Positions 10,739 through 20,721 of a stretch of DNA of 64,000 bases are shown in pieces. The position numbers were made by a program, and so were the translations under genes. The stretch is taken from NCBI RefSeq assembly GCF_014698825.1, contig NZ_JACJTT010000016.1:44355-108354 (forward strand), in the 5' to 3' direction. The notes below the pieces were generated by a model. It did not search any database and was not told the DNA's origin. It saw only the letters and a program-made list of their open reading frames with translations. The stretch is from Richelia sinica FACHB-800. Lineage in GTDB: Bacteria; Cyanobacteriota; Cyanobacteriia; Cyanobacteriales; Nostocaceae. Numbering within the stretch: the stretch's first letter is position 1; each line of letters begins with the position of its first letter.

Positions 10739-11980
10739 TTATATAATTTTGATTCCTTCCAAAATCGGCACAGTCAAATCAAATAAATAATGTGCCATTG
10801 CTAATTTAGAACATGGTGGAATTTCTATTTGCTGTCCTTGCTTGTCTAAAAATACAGCTTGATTCTGATCACTACCAAAACCGCTATCAGGTTGGTCAAT
10901 GGGGTTAGCAACGATAATATCTAGTTTTTTGCGTTGTAATTTTTCTTTGGCTGGAGTAATAATATCGCCAGTTTGTGCGGCAAAACCAATCAGTAATTGA
11001 TGGGGTTGTTTGCGTTTGCCTAATTCAGCAACTATATCTGTGACCGGTGCTAAAGGTAGGTTTTCGGGGAGCGATCGCTTGGGTAGTTTTTCGCTACTAT
11101 AATCTCTAGGTTTAACGTCGGCCACTGCGGCAGACATAACAATTACATCAGCTTTTGGCAAGGCATCTAACATTGCTTGCTGCATTTGGTCTGCACTGAC
11201 TACAGGAATCGGTTCTACTCCCAACGGTACTTCCCAACTCGCAGGGCCATGTACCAATATAACTTTTGCACCTCGGTGCATTGCTGCTTGAGCTAAGGCT
11301 AACCCCATTTTACCTGTGGAAGGATTACCAATAAATCTTACAGGGTCAAAAAATTCCCTTGTTCCTCCGGCACTAATTAAGACGGTTTTTCCTGCTAAGT
11401 CTCGGTTACCGTGAGTGTGGAGTAATGATTGGATATGATTAACAATGGTTGGGGGTTCTGCCATTCTACCAGCACCGATGCGATCGCACGCCAACAGCCC
11501 CGATGCGGTACTCATTCCATGATAACGCCTATCTGTTAACAATAGCTGCCAGTTGCGTTGCACAGCTACCTGTTCCCACATGTCTGTATTCATTGCGGGT
11601 GCCAACAACACGGGACAAGTAGAAGCCAGCACTGTATTTGTCAATAAATTATCTGCCATCCCATAGGCTAACTTGCCTAAAGTGTTGGCAGTTAAGGGCG
11701 CAATAACTATTAAATCAGCCCATTCACCCAATTCAATGTGCAAAGGGCGAGAATGTATTGGTTGCCAAAAACTATCATCCGTATAGGCAGGATGACGGGA
11801 TAAGGTTGCTAATGTTAAAGGCGTGATAAATTCCTGGGCAGAACGAGTCAAAATCACTCGTACTTCCACACCAGATTTAAATAGTCGAGATACTACTTCA
11901 CAGACTTTATAGGCGGCAATACCGCCGCCTACACCAATGAGAACCCGACTAGAGGATTTTGGATTTACGGTTGACTGCAT
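10739..11980 (-). CDS. coaBC: Bifunctional phosphopantothenoylcysteine decarboxylase / phosphopantothenate-cysteine ligase
   Basis: Carries out two consecutive steps of coenzyme A synthesis. The N-terminal CoaC flavoprotein domain (about 1-185) has the [10 protein letters not shown] start and the active-site PAMNTDMW motif. The C-terminal CoaB domain (about 190-413) begins [25 protein letters not shown] and includes [11 protein letters not shown]. At 413 residues it is of usual length. The gap to the upstream small DUF2555 gene is under 90 bases, so they may share a transcript. Confidence 0.97.
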   Translation of the reverse strand: MQSTVNPKSSSRVLIGVGGGIAAYKVCEVVSRLFKSGVEVRVILTRSAQEFITPLTLATLSRHPAYTDDSFWQPIHSRPLHIELGEWADLIVIAPLTANTLGKLAYGMADNLLTNTVLASTCPVLLAPAMNTDMWEQVAVQRNWQLLLTDRRYHGMSTASGLLACDRIGAGRMAEPPTIVNHIQSLLHTHGNRDLAGKTVLISAGGTREFFDPVRFIGNPSTGKMGLALAQAAMHRGAKVILVHGPASWEVPLGVEPIPVVSADQMQQAMLDALPKADVIVMSAAVADVKPRDYSSEKLPKRSLPENLPLAPVTDIVAELGKRKQPHQLLIGFAAQTGDIITPAKEKLQRKKLDIIVANPIDQPDSGFGSDQNQAVFLDKQGQQIEIPPCSKLAMAHYLFDLTVPILEGIKII

Positions 11981-12066
11981 TTACACTTGCAAATCAAGCA
12001 GATTTTAAGATAGTAATTCTGATACCACTGACCCCAGACCCCAACTCAAATTCCAATTTTGCAATT

Positions 12067-12279
12067 TTAGGCTTCGTCGTAAGGTTCTAAATCTAAGAGA
12101 TAGATATAGGGTTCAACTAACTCTGGACGCTGAAAAGCAATTGCCCGTAGTAGATGCCAATCATTTAAACCCTCAAACGCATTGCTGTAGTTATCCAACT
12201 CTAGGCGTGTTGCTAACTCTTGAACATCTTCTGCTGTCATGGCAGCAATTTCGTTTTTGGAAATGCTGAGAGTTTTCAT
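12067..12279 (-). CDS. Small conserved cyanobacterial protein (DUF2555-like)
   Basis: A 70-residue acidic soluble protein (MKTLSISKNEIAAMTAEDVQ at the start, LLDLEPYDEA at the end). It resembles the DUF2555 family, restricted to cyanobacteria and plastids as far as I know, with unknown function. A GGAGGGGCAAGC ribosome-binding stretch precedes the ATG. It lies head-to-tail before coaBC. Confidence 0.7.
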   Translation of the reverse strand: MKTLSISKNEIAAMTAEDVQELATRLELDNYSNAFEGLNDWHLLRAIAFQRPELVEPYIYLLDLEPYDEA

Positions 12280-12435
12280 AATGCTTGCCCCTCCCTTTTA
12301 CAGCACTCGCATTCAGCTTGGGGTGGAGTCGTGCTAAAATCTTCCACCCAATCTATCTTACTCATTAACGGGCTTCTATTTTGTAAACATTTTTCTGATT
12401 TATAGCCTATTTTGGAAAAGATACATTACAGAGTC

Positions 12436-13071
12436 TCACCCACGATCTGCACCATCAATCTCAAGAATAAAATTGCGTAACACATCTAACATTTCTACAT
12501 CAATTTCATGACCCATATCAAACTCGTGGTATTCAATCGGCACTCCCAGATTTTTAGCCATATCTCTGGCTTTAATTGCTGCTTGCAAGGGTACGACTGT
12601 ATCCTGTCTCCCGTGCATGATTAATGTGGGTGGAAAAGTAGTTTGTGTCGTCGTTCCCGTCCCCGGATGTAGATAACCACTCATCATTACTAAACCTGCT
12701 AAAGGTAGATTTAAACCCACATCCAGAGTCATGGCACCACCTTGAGAAAATCCACTTAAAATTGTGCGTGATAAAGGTACACCAGTTTGACTTTCTAAAG
12801 ATAGCAACCAATCTATCAATAATTGACGACTTTCTGGCAATCCTTGATACATATTTTCTGCTTGTAAATCATACCAAGCCTTGCCGTTAGGAGCATAGGG
12901 ATAGGGATAGGGTGCATTAGGCAAGACAAATTCATAGTCTCCTAAGTTTAAATAGGGCAATAAACCTGCTACATCCTGGGCATTTGCACCCCAACCATGT
13001 AAAGTCACGATTAAACCCTTAGGTGTACTGGAGGAAGAAGGAAACTTGATATATTCCAAAGTTGTGGTCAT
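12436..13071 (-). CDS. Alpha/beta hydrolase, phospholipase/carboxylesterase type
   Basis: 211 residues, a compact Abhydrolase_2 enzyme. The oxyanion-hole strand is VTLHGWGANAQD (about 21-32), the nucleophile elbow is GFSQGG (Ser near residue 109), the acid is the Asp in MHGRQDTVVPL and the base is the His in FDMGHEID. It probably hydrolyses short acyl esters in the cytosol; the substrate is unknown. There is no signal peptide. Confidence 0.88.
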   Translation of the reverse strand: MTTTLEYIKFPSSSSTPKGLIVTLHGWGANAQDVAGLLPYLNLGDYEFVLPNAPYPYPYAPNGKAWYDLQAENMYQGLPESRQLLIDWLLSLESQTGVPLSRTILSGFSQGGAMTLDVGLNLPLAGLVMMSGYLHPGTGTTTQTTFPPTLIMHGRQDTVVPLQAAIKARDMAKNLGVPIEYHEFDMGHEIDVEMLDVLRNFILEIDGADRG

Positions 13072-13172
13072 AACAAATTGGTGATAGAGGAAATTTTTAA
13101 TTAAAACCTGGGGAAGATGACTAATTTGCTTTTGCTCAGACTGTGAATTTAATCAAATCATCAAAACAGGAA

Positions 13173-13556
13173 TTATACTTGCTGCTGTTCGTAGCGATCG
13201 CGTGCAGCTTCCACCTCCTCGAAGTATTTTCTTGACCAATTAGCGATCCCTAGTAAGGGGTCAATGAGGGTTTTTCCTAAAGCTGTGAGAGAGTATTCAA
13301 CGTTGGGGGGCATTTCTGATAATACCTGACGTTCAATTAATCCATGCCGTTCTAATTTCCGCAGGGTTTGAGTCAGCACCTTTTGGGAAATTCCTTCAAT
13401 GCGACGTTGAATTTCTGTGTATCTTCGTGAACGGTAGGCTAAACAATACAACACAATTACACTCCACTTATCAGCTATCACATCCAAAATTTGTTGAGTT
13501 GGACAATTGAGAGTGAATAATTCTGGTTCTGGAAAGTCGTCTAACATTTCCCCCAC
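13173..13556 (-). CDS. HxlR family transcriptional regulator
   Basis: 127 residues, a winged-helix regulator. The conserved core CPTQQILDVIADKWSVIVLY contains the family's N-terminal cysteine, followed by RRYTEIQRRIEGISQKVLTQ and the wing LSEMPPNVEYSLTALG. Such proteins often sense electrophiles or thiol stress and control a neighbouring gene. It is divergent from the OYE reductase with under 100 bases between them, which suggests that it controls that gene. Confidence 0.92.
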   Translation of the reverse strand: MGEMLDDFPEPELFTLNCPTQQILDVIADKWSVIVLYCLAYRSRRYTEIQRRIEGISQKVLTQTLRKLERHGLIERQVLSEMPPNVEYSLTALGKTLIDPLLGIANWSRKYFEEVEAARDRYEQQQV

Positions 13557-13653
13557 GCACCATTTGGTACCTTATTGTGTTTGTGCCGCAGTTATTTTAG
13601 CCTGAAGTAGCCAAGGATTGAGCGTTTTTAGACTAGAAACTGAGTTGATCATG
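13557..13653. promoter_or_regulatory. Divergent promoter region between hxlR-type gene and OYE reductase
   Basis: About 95 bases separate the two divergent starts, so both promoters and any HxlR operator must lie here. I could not pick out a clear symmetrical operator by eye. Confidence 0.45.
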
Positions 13654-14757
13654 ATGAGTTCAACAATAGATTTGTTTGCACCTGTGCAATTAGGTAGATA
13701 CACCTTACCAAACCGCATAGTTATGGCACCGATGACGCGGTTGCGGGCAGTTGGGTCAATTCCCACATCGTTGATGGCAGAATATTATGCTCAAAGGGCT
13801 TCAGCTGGGTTAATTGTGACCGAATGCACGATGATTTCGCCCCTCAGTCATGGATATATTAACTGTCCCGGTATTTACTCACCAGCACAAGTAAGTGCTT
13901 GGAGGCAGATAACAGGAGCAGTTCATGGTCAGGGTGGTAAAATTTTTCTACAACTGTGGCACAGTGGACGGGTAGCACATCCTTCTTTACTCAATGGTGA
14001 ATTGCCTGTTGCTCCCAGTGCGATCGCTGCTGTGGGAACTCTACATACTCCCATGGGTAAAGTTAATCTAGAAACACCCCGTGCGTTAGAAACTGAGGAA
14101 ATACCCCCAATTGTCGAACAATTTCGCCAAGGTGCGGTAAATGCCCTAGAAGCTGGGTTTGATGGCATTGAGTTACATGGGGCGTTTGGTTATTTAATTG
14201 ACCAGTTTCTGCAAGATGGGTCTAATCAAAGAACTGATCAATATGGGGGTGCCATTGAAAACCGCGCTCGTTTTCTGCTGGAGGTAGTGGAGGCAGTTTG
14301 TCAAGTGTGGGAAGGCGATCGCGTCGGGATTAAATTATCTCCCAGCAATACATTTTATGGGATGGAAGACTCTAACCCTAAAGCCACATTCAGTTATGTG
14401 ATTGAGCAACTAAATCGCTTTTCCCTGGCTTATATTCATTTAATGGAACCCAACGAACAAGATTTAGCCACCGGTGATGTGATCAATCCCGTGATTTCCA
14501 CTTTTCGTCCCTTATATCAAGGGTTAATCATTACCAATGGTGGTTATGACAAATCGACAGCTAATCAAATTCTCGCCACAGGTGGGGCAGATTTAGTTTC
14601 CTTTGGCAAGCTGTTCATTGCTAACCCAGACTTACCTGAACGTTTTGCCATTGATGCTGTCTTCAATGCCCCGGATTTTGCCACAGTTTATGGCAAAGGA
14701 GAACAGAATTTAGAGCAAGGTTACACTGATTATCCCTTCCTCAACCCTTCTCCTTAA
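13654..14757 (+). CDS. Old yellow enzyme family alkene reductase (NADH:flavin oxidoreductase)
   Basis: An FMN TIM-barrel ene-reductase. Two adjacent ATGs (13651 and 13654) are the likely start; the TTG at 13618 adds residues unlike the family. Flavin contact LPNRIVMAPMTRLRA, SGLI-like ASAGLIVTECT and QLWHSGR are all present, as are DQFLQDGSNQRTDQYGG and NGGYDK. The substrate-anchoring pair, normally H-x-x-N or H-x-x-H before GY, reads HGAFGY here, so the second residue is Phe. The catalytic Tyr is kept. It probably reduces electrophilic enones and is likely controlled by the divergent HxlR protein. The 3' end overlaps recN by 17 bases, tail to tail. Confidence 0.93.
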   Translation: MSSTIDLFAPVQLGRYTLPNRIVMAPMTRLRAVGSIPTSLMAEYYAQRASAGLIVTECTMISPLSHGYINCPGIYSPAQVSAWRQITGAVHGQGGKIFLQLWHSGRVAHPSLLNGELPVAPSAIAAVGTLHTPMGKVNLETPRALETEEIPPIVEQFRQGAVNALEAGFDGIELHGAFGYLIDQFLQDGSNQRTDQYGGAIENRARFLLEVVEAVCQVWEGDRVGIKLSPSNTFYGMEDSNPKATFSYVIEQLNRFSLAYIHLMEPNEQDLATGDVINPVISTFRPLYQGLIITNGGYDKSTANQILATGGADLVSFGKLFIANPDLPERFAIDAVFNAPDFATVYGKGEQNLEQGYTDYPFLNPSP

Positions 14758-16492
14758 TTTGTCGGTGATTAGCTGCTTGTAGTAATAATGACTCTGCAAA
14801 GGCGATCGCTTCGTTGGCTGATTTTCCCCCCGCTAACAGTGCTAGTTCTTCTCGTCTGGTGCTTAAGTTATCTAAACTCGTAACTCGCACCACAGTACGT
14901 TGTTCAGCACTGCCATTGCTGGTTTTATTGCCCTTCCCTTGATTAATTACTTGTTTATCGACACGAAAATGGCGGTCTGCCATCGCTGCCACTAGAGGTT
15001 GGTGAGTCACACACAATACTTGATGACTACTACTGAGTTGGTGTAACTTCTCCGCTATAGCTTGGGCAACTCTACCAGAGACACCCACATCAATTTCATC
15101 AAATACCATTGTGGCTGCTGCATCCGCTTGAGTAAAACAAGCCTTCAGCGCCAATAAAAAGCGGCTCATTTCCCCCCCAGAGGCAATTTCTGTTAATGGT
15201 TGCAGTGGTTCACCGGGGTTGGGGCTAAACATAAAGGTAATTTTATCTGCACCTGTGGCAGTGGGGGCAACGGCAGAAATATCAATTTGAAACTTGACTT
15301 TATCCATTGCTAAAGGTTTCAGTTCGGCAATTAAGCGGAATTCTAAATTAGCTGCACTTTGGCGACGCAGTTGGGTTAATTGCTGACTAACCTCTAAAAG
15401 ATATTGTAAAAAGGCTTGTTCTTGCTGTTCTAAAATTTCTATTGACTGTTCATTATCGTTCAGTTCTGCCAACTCAACTTGGATACGCTCATAGTATGCG
15501 ATCGCTTCTCCTAGAGTGGGGCCATACTTGCGACAAATTTGTTTTAATTCCCGAATTCTTTCTTCTACTTCCTCTAATCTTTGGGGATCAGCTTCTAAAT
15601 TTTCCCCATAGGCATTAATTTGTCTCCCCACCTCCACCACAGCCGCTTGAGCATCGCGCACCAATTCCAGCAACGTTTCTAATTGGGAGTCAAACTCCAC
15701 CATGTGATTTAATTTGGTTTCACTATCTGCCAACAAATCAGATGCGGTGGGGCTTTCATCATCATTTTGATACAAATCTTGATAAACCTTGTAACTCATC
15801 TGTTGTAAATCAACAACATGGTTCAAGCGTTCCCGTTCTTGACTTAATTGTTCCATTTCTTGGGGATCGGCGAGATTAGCTGCACCCAATTCTTGGACTT
15901 GATAAGTCAGTAAATCTAATTGTTGTAGTCTTTCCCGTTCCGAAGTGCGGCGTTTTTCTAAGGTTTGGTGTGCTTGATGATAGGCATTGTAAGCCGCGGC
16001 TACTTTGTGACGTTGTTCAATTAAAGCCTCACCACCATATAAATCTAACCAATCCCGGACTTGAGCAGATTGCCCTACTTGTACAGTTTGTCCTTGGGCC
16101 GTGATTTCCACCAAGCGATCGCGCAATCCTACCATCAACTGACGGTTCACCAACACCCCATTTACCCGTGAACGACTGCGAATATTACTTGTTGTCGCCG
16201 TAATTTCCCGGCTAATCACCACAGAATTATCATCAATTAAATCAATTTCCTGCTCACTCAACCAAGCTGCCAAGGGAGGATTAACCGCGAAAGTCCCCTC
16301 TACCAATGCCCGGTGGGTTCCTGTGCGTAATACTCGACTAGACACCTTCCCACCCAAAACCGCATCCAGTGCATCTAAAATAATCGACTTTCCCGCACCA
16401 GTTTCCCCTGTCAATACATTCAGTCCCGGCCCAAATTCCAATTCTAACTGGTCAATTAGGGCAAAGTTTTCAATTCTTAGGCATAGCAACAT
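14741..16492 (-). CDS. recN: DNA repair protein RecN
   Basis: SMC-like ATPase for double-strand break repair, 583 residues, of typical length. It has Walker A LTGETGAGKSIILDAL (about 28-43), a long coiled-coil middle (about 150-380, rich in Glu, Gln and Leu), the signature EIASGGEMSRFLLALK and Walker B TMVFDEIDVGVSG. The end overlaps the convergent OYE gene. Confidence 0.97.
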   Translation of the reverse strand: MLLCLRIENFALIDQLELEFGPGLNVLTGETGAGKSIILDALDAVLGGKVSSRVLRTGTHRALVEGTFAVNPPLAAWLSEQEIDLIDDNSVVISREITATTSNIRSRSRVNGVLVNRQLMVGLRDRLVEITAQGQTVQVGQSAQVRDWLDLYGGEALIEQRHKVAAAYNAYHQAHQTLEKRRTSERERLQQLDLLTYQVQELGAANLADPQEMEQLSQERERLNHVVDLQQMSYKVYQDLYQNDDESPTASDLLADSETKLNHMVEFDSQLETLLELVRDAQAAVVEVGRQINAYGENLEADPQRLEEVEERIRELKQICRKYGPTLGEAIAYYERIQVELAELNDNEQSIEILEQQEQAFLQYLLEVSQQLTQLRRQSAANLEFRLIAELKPLAMDKVKFQIDISAVAPTATGADKITFMFSPNPGEPLQPLTEIASGGEMSRFLLALKACFTQADAAATMVFDEIDVGVSGRVAQAIAEKLHQLSSSHQVLCVTHQPLVAAMADRHFRVDKQVINQGKGNKTSNGSAEQRTVVRVTSLDNLSTRREELALLAGGKSANEAIAFAESLLLQAANHRQIKEKG

Positions 16493-17058
16493 CAGGTCAC
16501 AATCTCCGTGAGGGCAAATGCCGGATACATCCCTGTTCTATCTCTTCATACCTGCCCTAGTAACATAGTGATTTTGAGGCATGGCAGTAGAAATAAAACC
16601 ACACCTATTTTGACATAACCTCGATTGTATCTACTAGGGAAGAAGAAGTTCAGGAGTTCAGGAGTTCAGAAGTTCAGGAGTATGCCTACGGCACGCTGGG
16701 CGAACAGAAGTCAGTAGGGGCGGGTTTACACATATCATCAACTATGAACGAGAATTTTGGTAAACCCGCCCGTACAGGAGTATGCCTACGCCACCCTGCG
16801 CGAACAGAAGTCAGTAGGGGCGGGTTTACACATATCATCAACTATGAACGAGAATTTTGGTAAACCCGCCCGTACAGAAGTATGCCTCCGGCACACTAAG
16901 TGAACGTGAACAGAAGTTCAGCCGCAATGGCATTAATTATTCTGTAACTCCTGCAACTTCTGTAACTTCTGAACTTCTTCCCCCCAAACGCAACAAGGGC
17001 AAGCAAAAAGGTTCGGTGTAAAACTCGTCCTTTTAACTTGCCCATATCACCTTTAATA
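16493..17058. other. Repeat-rich intergenic region between recN and tRNA-Leu
   Basis: No credible gene is seen. Besides the 100-bp duplication, it holds direct repeats of GTTCAGGA (16649-16680) and of AACTTCTG / TGTAACTTC (16945-16980). A frame crossing the tRNA on the minus strand is not a gene. Confidence 0.75.
16701..16880. repeat. 100-bp tandem duplication carrying a GGGGCGGGTTTA inverted repeat
   Basis: The block starting at 16701 recurs at 16801 with a 100-base period and near-perfect identity through the central portion; a partial third flank starts near 16875. Inside each copy, GTAGGGGCGGGTTTA (16714 and 16814) faces TAAACCCGCCCGTAC (16761 and 16861), so each unit can form a stem-loop with about 14 of 15 pairs. 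Each unit is bordered by a degenerate copy of the GTATGCCTACGGCACGC dispersed repeat. The format is that of a small non-autonomous element. Confidence 0.85.
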
Positions 17059-17139
17059 TGCGGATGGCGAGACTCGAACTCGCAAGGCAAAGCCACACGC
17101 ACCTCAAGCGTGCGCGTATACCAATTCCGCCACATCCGC
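17059..17139 (-). tRNA. trnL-GAG: tRNA-Leu (anticodon GAG)
   Basis: On the minus strand a full cloverleaf is found. The 7-bp acceptor is GCGGATG with CATCCGC, followed by discriminator A. The anticodon arm is CACGC-TTGAGGT-GCGTG, which places GAG at positions 34-36. A long class II variable arm (TGGCTTTGCCTTGC region) and the T arm GAGTTCGAGTCTC are also present. CCA is not encoded. This reads leucine CUC/CUU codons. Confidence 0.96.
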
Positions 17140-17518
17140 ACGGGTTGCCTGAATAAACAATATAGCACAACAAGATAGATACAGTGCAATATTTCAGCAA
17201 AATTTTTCACAAATTTTTTCCGGTTTCTTGGGAAATAAATAGAAATTAGATGGCCGCACAAGTGATATGAAAAGGAATAGAGTGATAAGACCAGTTACGG
17301 TTAACTCACTACAGCCAATTTCGGGAAACTGCTCAAGACTGACGCTAGAAATCTTGTTAGTCTAGTACACAACTCGTGGAGGCAACCAAACCAATCCTCA
17401 ACTCTACTGAGAATGGGGGGCGGAAATCTTCTATCAGAATTTGCATTAATGCGACAGCTTTAAGTGAATGGGATGGGAGAAAATGTCAATCTACTGGTAC
17501 TGATATCGAAGCTAGAAA
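17140..17518. other. Intergenic region upstream of accC
   Basis: About 380 bases with no coding frame that looks real. It presumably carries the tRNA and accC promoters. I see no clear operator or hairpin. Confidence 0.5.
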
Positions 17519-18871
17519 ATGAAGTTTGACAAAATATTAATTGCCAATCGAGGAGAAATCGCCCTTCGCATTCTCCGAGCCTGTGAGGAAATGGGAATTG
17601 CGACGGTTGCCATTCACTCTACTGTTGACCGAAATGCTCTCCATGTTCAACTAGCTGATGAAGCGGTTTGTATTGGGGAACCTGCCAGTGGAAAAAGCTA
17701 TTTAAATATTCCCAATATTATTGCCGCAGCTTTAACCAGAAATGCTACTGCTATTCATCCTGGTTATGGTTTTTTATCTGAGAATGCTCGGTTTGCGGAA
17801 ATTTGCGCTGATCATCACATTGCCTTTATTGGCCCGACCCCGGAAGCGATTCGCTTAATGGGGGATAAATCAACGGCTAAGGAAACGATGCAGAGGGCAG
17901 GAGTGCCCACTGTACCTGGCAGTGATGGCTTGGTAGAATCAGAGCAGGAAGGGTTAGCGATCGCTAAAGAAATTGGCTACCCGGTGATGATTAAAGCCAC
18001 AGCTGGTGGTGGTGGTCGAGGAATGCGTCTAGTGCGTTCCGAAGAAGAATTCTCAAAACTATTCCTAGCGGCTCAATCGGAAGCAGGTGCAGCTTTTGGT
18101 AACGCTGGTCTCTATATAGAAAAATTTATCGAACGTCCCCGCCATATCGAGTTTCAAATTTTGGCGGATAACTACGGTAATGTTATTCACTTAGGAGAAA
18201 GAGACTGCTCTATTCAGCGTCGCAATCAAAAATTGCTAGAAGAGGCCCCTAGTCCTGCTCTTGATTCAGACCTACGGGAAAAAATGGGAGAAGCTGCGGT
18301 CAAAGCTGCTCAATTCATTAACTACACTGGAGCCGGCACCATAGAATTTCTCTTAGATAAGCACGGCAAATTTTACTTCATGGAAATGAACACCCGCATC
18401 CAAGTTGAACATCCTGTCACCGAGATGATCACCGGGATAGACCTGCTGGTGGAACAAATCCGTATTGCTCAAGGAGAAAGACTCAGACTGACTCAAGACC
18501 AAGTAATTTTAAGAGGTCACGCCATAGAATGCCGGATTAATGCCGAAGACCCAGACCATGATTTTCGTCCTGCTCCTGGGAGAATTAGCGGTTATCTACC
18601 CCCTGGAGGGCCTGGGGTGCGGATTGATTCCCATGTCTACACAGACTACCAAATTCCCCCATACTATGATTCTCTCATTGGTAAATTAATTGTTTGGGGG
18701 CCAGATAGGTCTACAGCCATTAACCGGATGAAGCGGGCGCTCAGGGAATGTGCCATTACTGGGCTACCCACCACCATCCCCTTCCACCAGAAAATCATGG
18801 AGAATCCACAGTTTGTGCAGGGCAATATTTACACCAATTTTGTCCAGGAGATGAATAATTTAGGTAAGTAA
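17519..18871 (+). CDS. accC: Acetyl-CoA carboxylase, biotin carboxylase subunit
   Basis: Carboxylates the biotin of AccB with ATP and bicarbonate, the first committed step of fatty acid synthesis. 450 residues. It has [17 protein letters not shown] at the start, the ATP-grasp glycine loop [12 protein letters not shown] (about 159-170), [13 protein letters not shown], and the catalytic [13 protein letters not shown]. The partner accB is not in the window, as is common in cyanobacteria where acc genes are scattered. Confidence 0.97.
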   Translation: MKFDKILIANRGEIALRILRACEEMGIATVAIHSTVDRNALHVQLADEAVCIGEPASGKSYLNIPNIIAAALTRNATAIHPGYGFLSENARFAEICADHHIAFIGPTPEAIRLMGDKSTAKETMQRAGVPTVPGSDGLVESEQEGLAIAKEIGYPVMIKATAGGGGRGMRLVRSEEEFSKLFLAAQSEAGAAFGNAGLYIEKFIERPRHIEFQILADNYGNVIHLGERDCSIQRRNQKLLEEAPSPALDSDLREKMGEAAVKAAQFINYTGAGTIEFLLDKHGKFYFMEMNTRIQVEHPVTEMITGIDLLVEQIRIAQGERLRLTQDQVILRGHAIECRINAEDPDHDFRPAPGRISGYLPPGGPGVRIDSHVYTDYQIPPYYDSLIGKLIVWGPDRSTAINRMKRALRECAITGLPTTIPFHQKIMENPQFVQGNIYTNFVQEMNNLGK

Positions 18872-18879
18872 CAAGTAAT

Positions 18880-18915
18880 TCAGGTCTTGGTAATTGGTAA
18901 TTGGTGAGTGAAAAC
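18880..18915. repeat. Short direct repeat GGTAATT/GGTGAGT
   Basis: A brief run of (TTGGTAA)n type heptads (TTGGTAATTGGTAATTGGTG near 18888-18907) lies between the convergent accC and yggT genes. It is a small relative in style of the longer STRRs. Confidence 0.55.
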
Positions 18916-18941
18916 ATCCCAGTACCCAATACCAATTACTC

Positions 18942-19235
18942 TTAACTCACACGAGACATCATGGTCAGTAATCCTTGCTGACCTAAGAGAATTTCTCGAA
19001 TTAAGCTAAAAATACCCACCCAAATAATGGGAGTAATATCTACCCCACCAATGGGTTGTATGATTTTGCGTAATAAAACTAGAAAGGGTTCTGTCGGCCA
19101 AGCGATTAGATTAAAAGGCAAGCGATTAAGATCCACTTGTGGATACCAAGTGAGAATGATGCGGAAAATAAACAAAAACGTCATCACTCCCAAGACGGGG
19201 CCAAGAATCAAAGAAATCAGGTTAACACCAGTCAT
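18942..19235 (-). CDS. YggT family membrane protein
   Basis: 97 residues with two hydrophobic spans (about 6-28 and 66-86). The family core FRIILTWYPQVDLNRLPFNL and TEPFLVLLRKIIQPIGGVDITPII is plain. YggT (Ycf19-like) proteins occur in bacteria and plastids; some have been linked to nucleoid or thylakoid organisation, but the molecular role is unclear. Confidence 0.9.
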   Translation of the reverse strand: MTGVNLISLILGPVLGVMTFLFIFRIILTWYPQVDLNRLPFNLIAWPTEPFLVLLRKIIQPIGGVDITPIIWVGIFSLIREILLGQQGLLTMMSRVS

Positions 19236-19448
19236 CGGTTTGAGCTACTATCTGTGAAGCAAACAAAAACTCAAAAGCTTAAAATTTTTAAGCTTTGTAA
19301 ACTATTTTCTCTCTAATTTTAACTAAATGCTGTCATTTTCTGTATGGAAGTCAGAGGAAAGTATTGATTATGTAATGCTGAACGGCTTCTCAAGAAACTG
19401 ATACACCATTAAAATTAGGAAGAAGTGTGTAAAAAAAGGTTGAGAACT

Positions 19449-19568
19449 ATGACACCATCTTTAGCAAACTTTCTTTGGAGCTTGGTGTGGGGTGCGGCAA
19501 TAGTTGTAATCCCTGCCACTGTTGGTTTGATTTTCATCAGTCAGAAAGATAAAATCCAGCGTAATTAA
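19449..19568 (+). CDS. psbX: Photosystem II protein PsbX
   Basis: A 39-residue single-span protein: MTPSLANFLWSLVWGAA, then a hydrophobic helix ending GLIFIS and a basic tail QKDKIQRN. This is the size and layout of cyanobacterial PsbX, a peripheral subunit of photosystem II near the QB site. It stands 183 bases before ycf66 on the same strand. A GGTTGAG stretch six bases before the ATG may serve as ribosome site. Confidence 0.93.
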   Translation: MTPSLANFLWSLVWGAAIVVIPATVGLIFISQKDKIQRN

Positions 19569-19751
19569 TGCTTGGTTGAGTCACAGTAACTCTCACTACC
19601 TGTTGTCTATCAGTAAGCTATTCTTAAAAGGATGGCTTTTGCTGATAGGCAAAGGTTTTTAAGTGGTAAGCTCAAGGGTTTATGGTTCCTGGCAACGGTG
19701 GAGATTTGAAGTGTGACTCGCTAACATAGATTTGATATTGGGAAAACAGCA

Positions 19752-20675
19752 ATGATAAATTTTGGGCTGAACTCAGCCAGTGTTCTGGCTCAGGTAAATT
19801 TTGGGGCGAACTCAGCCAGTATTCTAGGAATTTTCCTGGCTGTGGCTGGGGCAGCACTGTATTTTCTCCGCTCAGTACGTCCAGAACTGTCAAGGGATCA
19901 GGATATCTTTTTTGCAGCAGTGGGTTTACTGTGTGGCTTTATTTTAGTATTCCAAGGCTGGCGGCTTGATCCAATTTTGCAATTCGGTCAGCTGCTGTTG
20001 GTTGGTACGACAGTATTTTTTGCAGTGGAAAGTATCCGTTTACGGAGTATAGCTACTCAACAAGCCAAACGTAATACTCCGATTGTGGATGATGAGCGTG
20101 ATGTGAGTGGGCGTTATTCCTACTCTAAGCGCAGAAATTATCAAGAAGCGGAGATGGATGCGGATTTAGAACCCCTACCTTATTACGATGAGGAAGACCG
20201 TCCTGTCCGTAGGCGAATTCCTGGTAGTAAGGAAGAACGTTCCCAACGAGATGATTACTACGAAGATGAAGCTCCCCGTCGTGCTGAACGTCGCAGTCGA
20301 GAAAAGCCAGAAACTACGGAGAGAAAACGTCGTCCTACTAACAGTCGTCCTGTGACTCGTTCCCCAGAAATTGAGGATGAAGACAACTGGGGTTCTAGTG
20401 CTAGGGAAGTGAATGATTGGGATAATACATCAGGACAAGATGAGACGAGAAAGCCCTCACGTCGCACTAGTAATAGACCCCAGCGTCCAGAGGTGAGTGA
20501 GGATGATGTGACACCAAGGACGACAAGGAAGCGCCGTAGACCGGTTGATTCTAATCCCAGGCGATCGCTTGACGATGATGAGGCTATACCAACTGATTAC
20601 GTACCGTATAACCCAATTGAAAAGCCAAATGACGAGTCAGATAATTCTACTAATTTTGATGATGACGATATCTAA
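19752..20675 (+). CDS. ycf66: Ycf66 family protein
   Basis: 307 residues. The first 100 hold three hydrophobic spans (ILGIFLAVAGAALYFL, FFAAVGLLCGFILVF, LLLVGTTVFFAVESI) and the motif GWRLDPILQFGQ, typical of Ycf66. Its function is unknown. The remaining two thirds are highly charged and low-complexity (many D, E, R, with RRPTNSRPVTRSPEIEDED), presumably disordered. An imperfect repeat sits at the N-terminus: LNSASVLAQVNFGANSASIL. Codons reflect the repetition NFG(A/L)NSAS. Confidence 0.9.
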   Translation: MINFGLNSASVLAQVNFGANSASILGIFLAVAGAALYFLRSVRPELSRDQDIFFAAVGLLCGFILVFQGWRLDPILQFGQLLLVGTTVFFAVESIRLRSIATQQAKRNTPIVDDERDVSGRYSYSKRRNYQEAEMDADLEPLPYYDEEDRPVRRRIPGSKEERSQRDDYYEDEAPRRAERRSREKPETTERKRRPTNSRPVTRSPEIEDEDNWGSSAREVNDWDNTSGQDETRKPSRRTSNRPQRPEVSEDDVTPRTTRKRRRPVDSNPRRSLDDDEAIPTDYVPYNPIEKPNDESDNSTNFDDDDI

Positions 20676-20721
20676 ATCTTTTGGGGTGTGGTAGTCACTA
20701 CGGCGACGGAAAACAGTTGAT

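Noticed and set aside
16896..17261. Open frame of 121 codons on the minus strand
   Set aside because: It runs straight through tRNA-Leu(GAG) and the repeats; the translation has no protein-like pattern.
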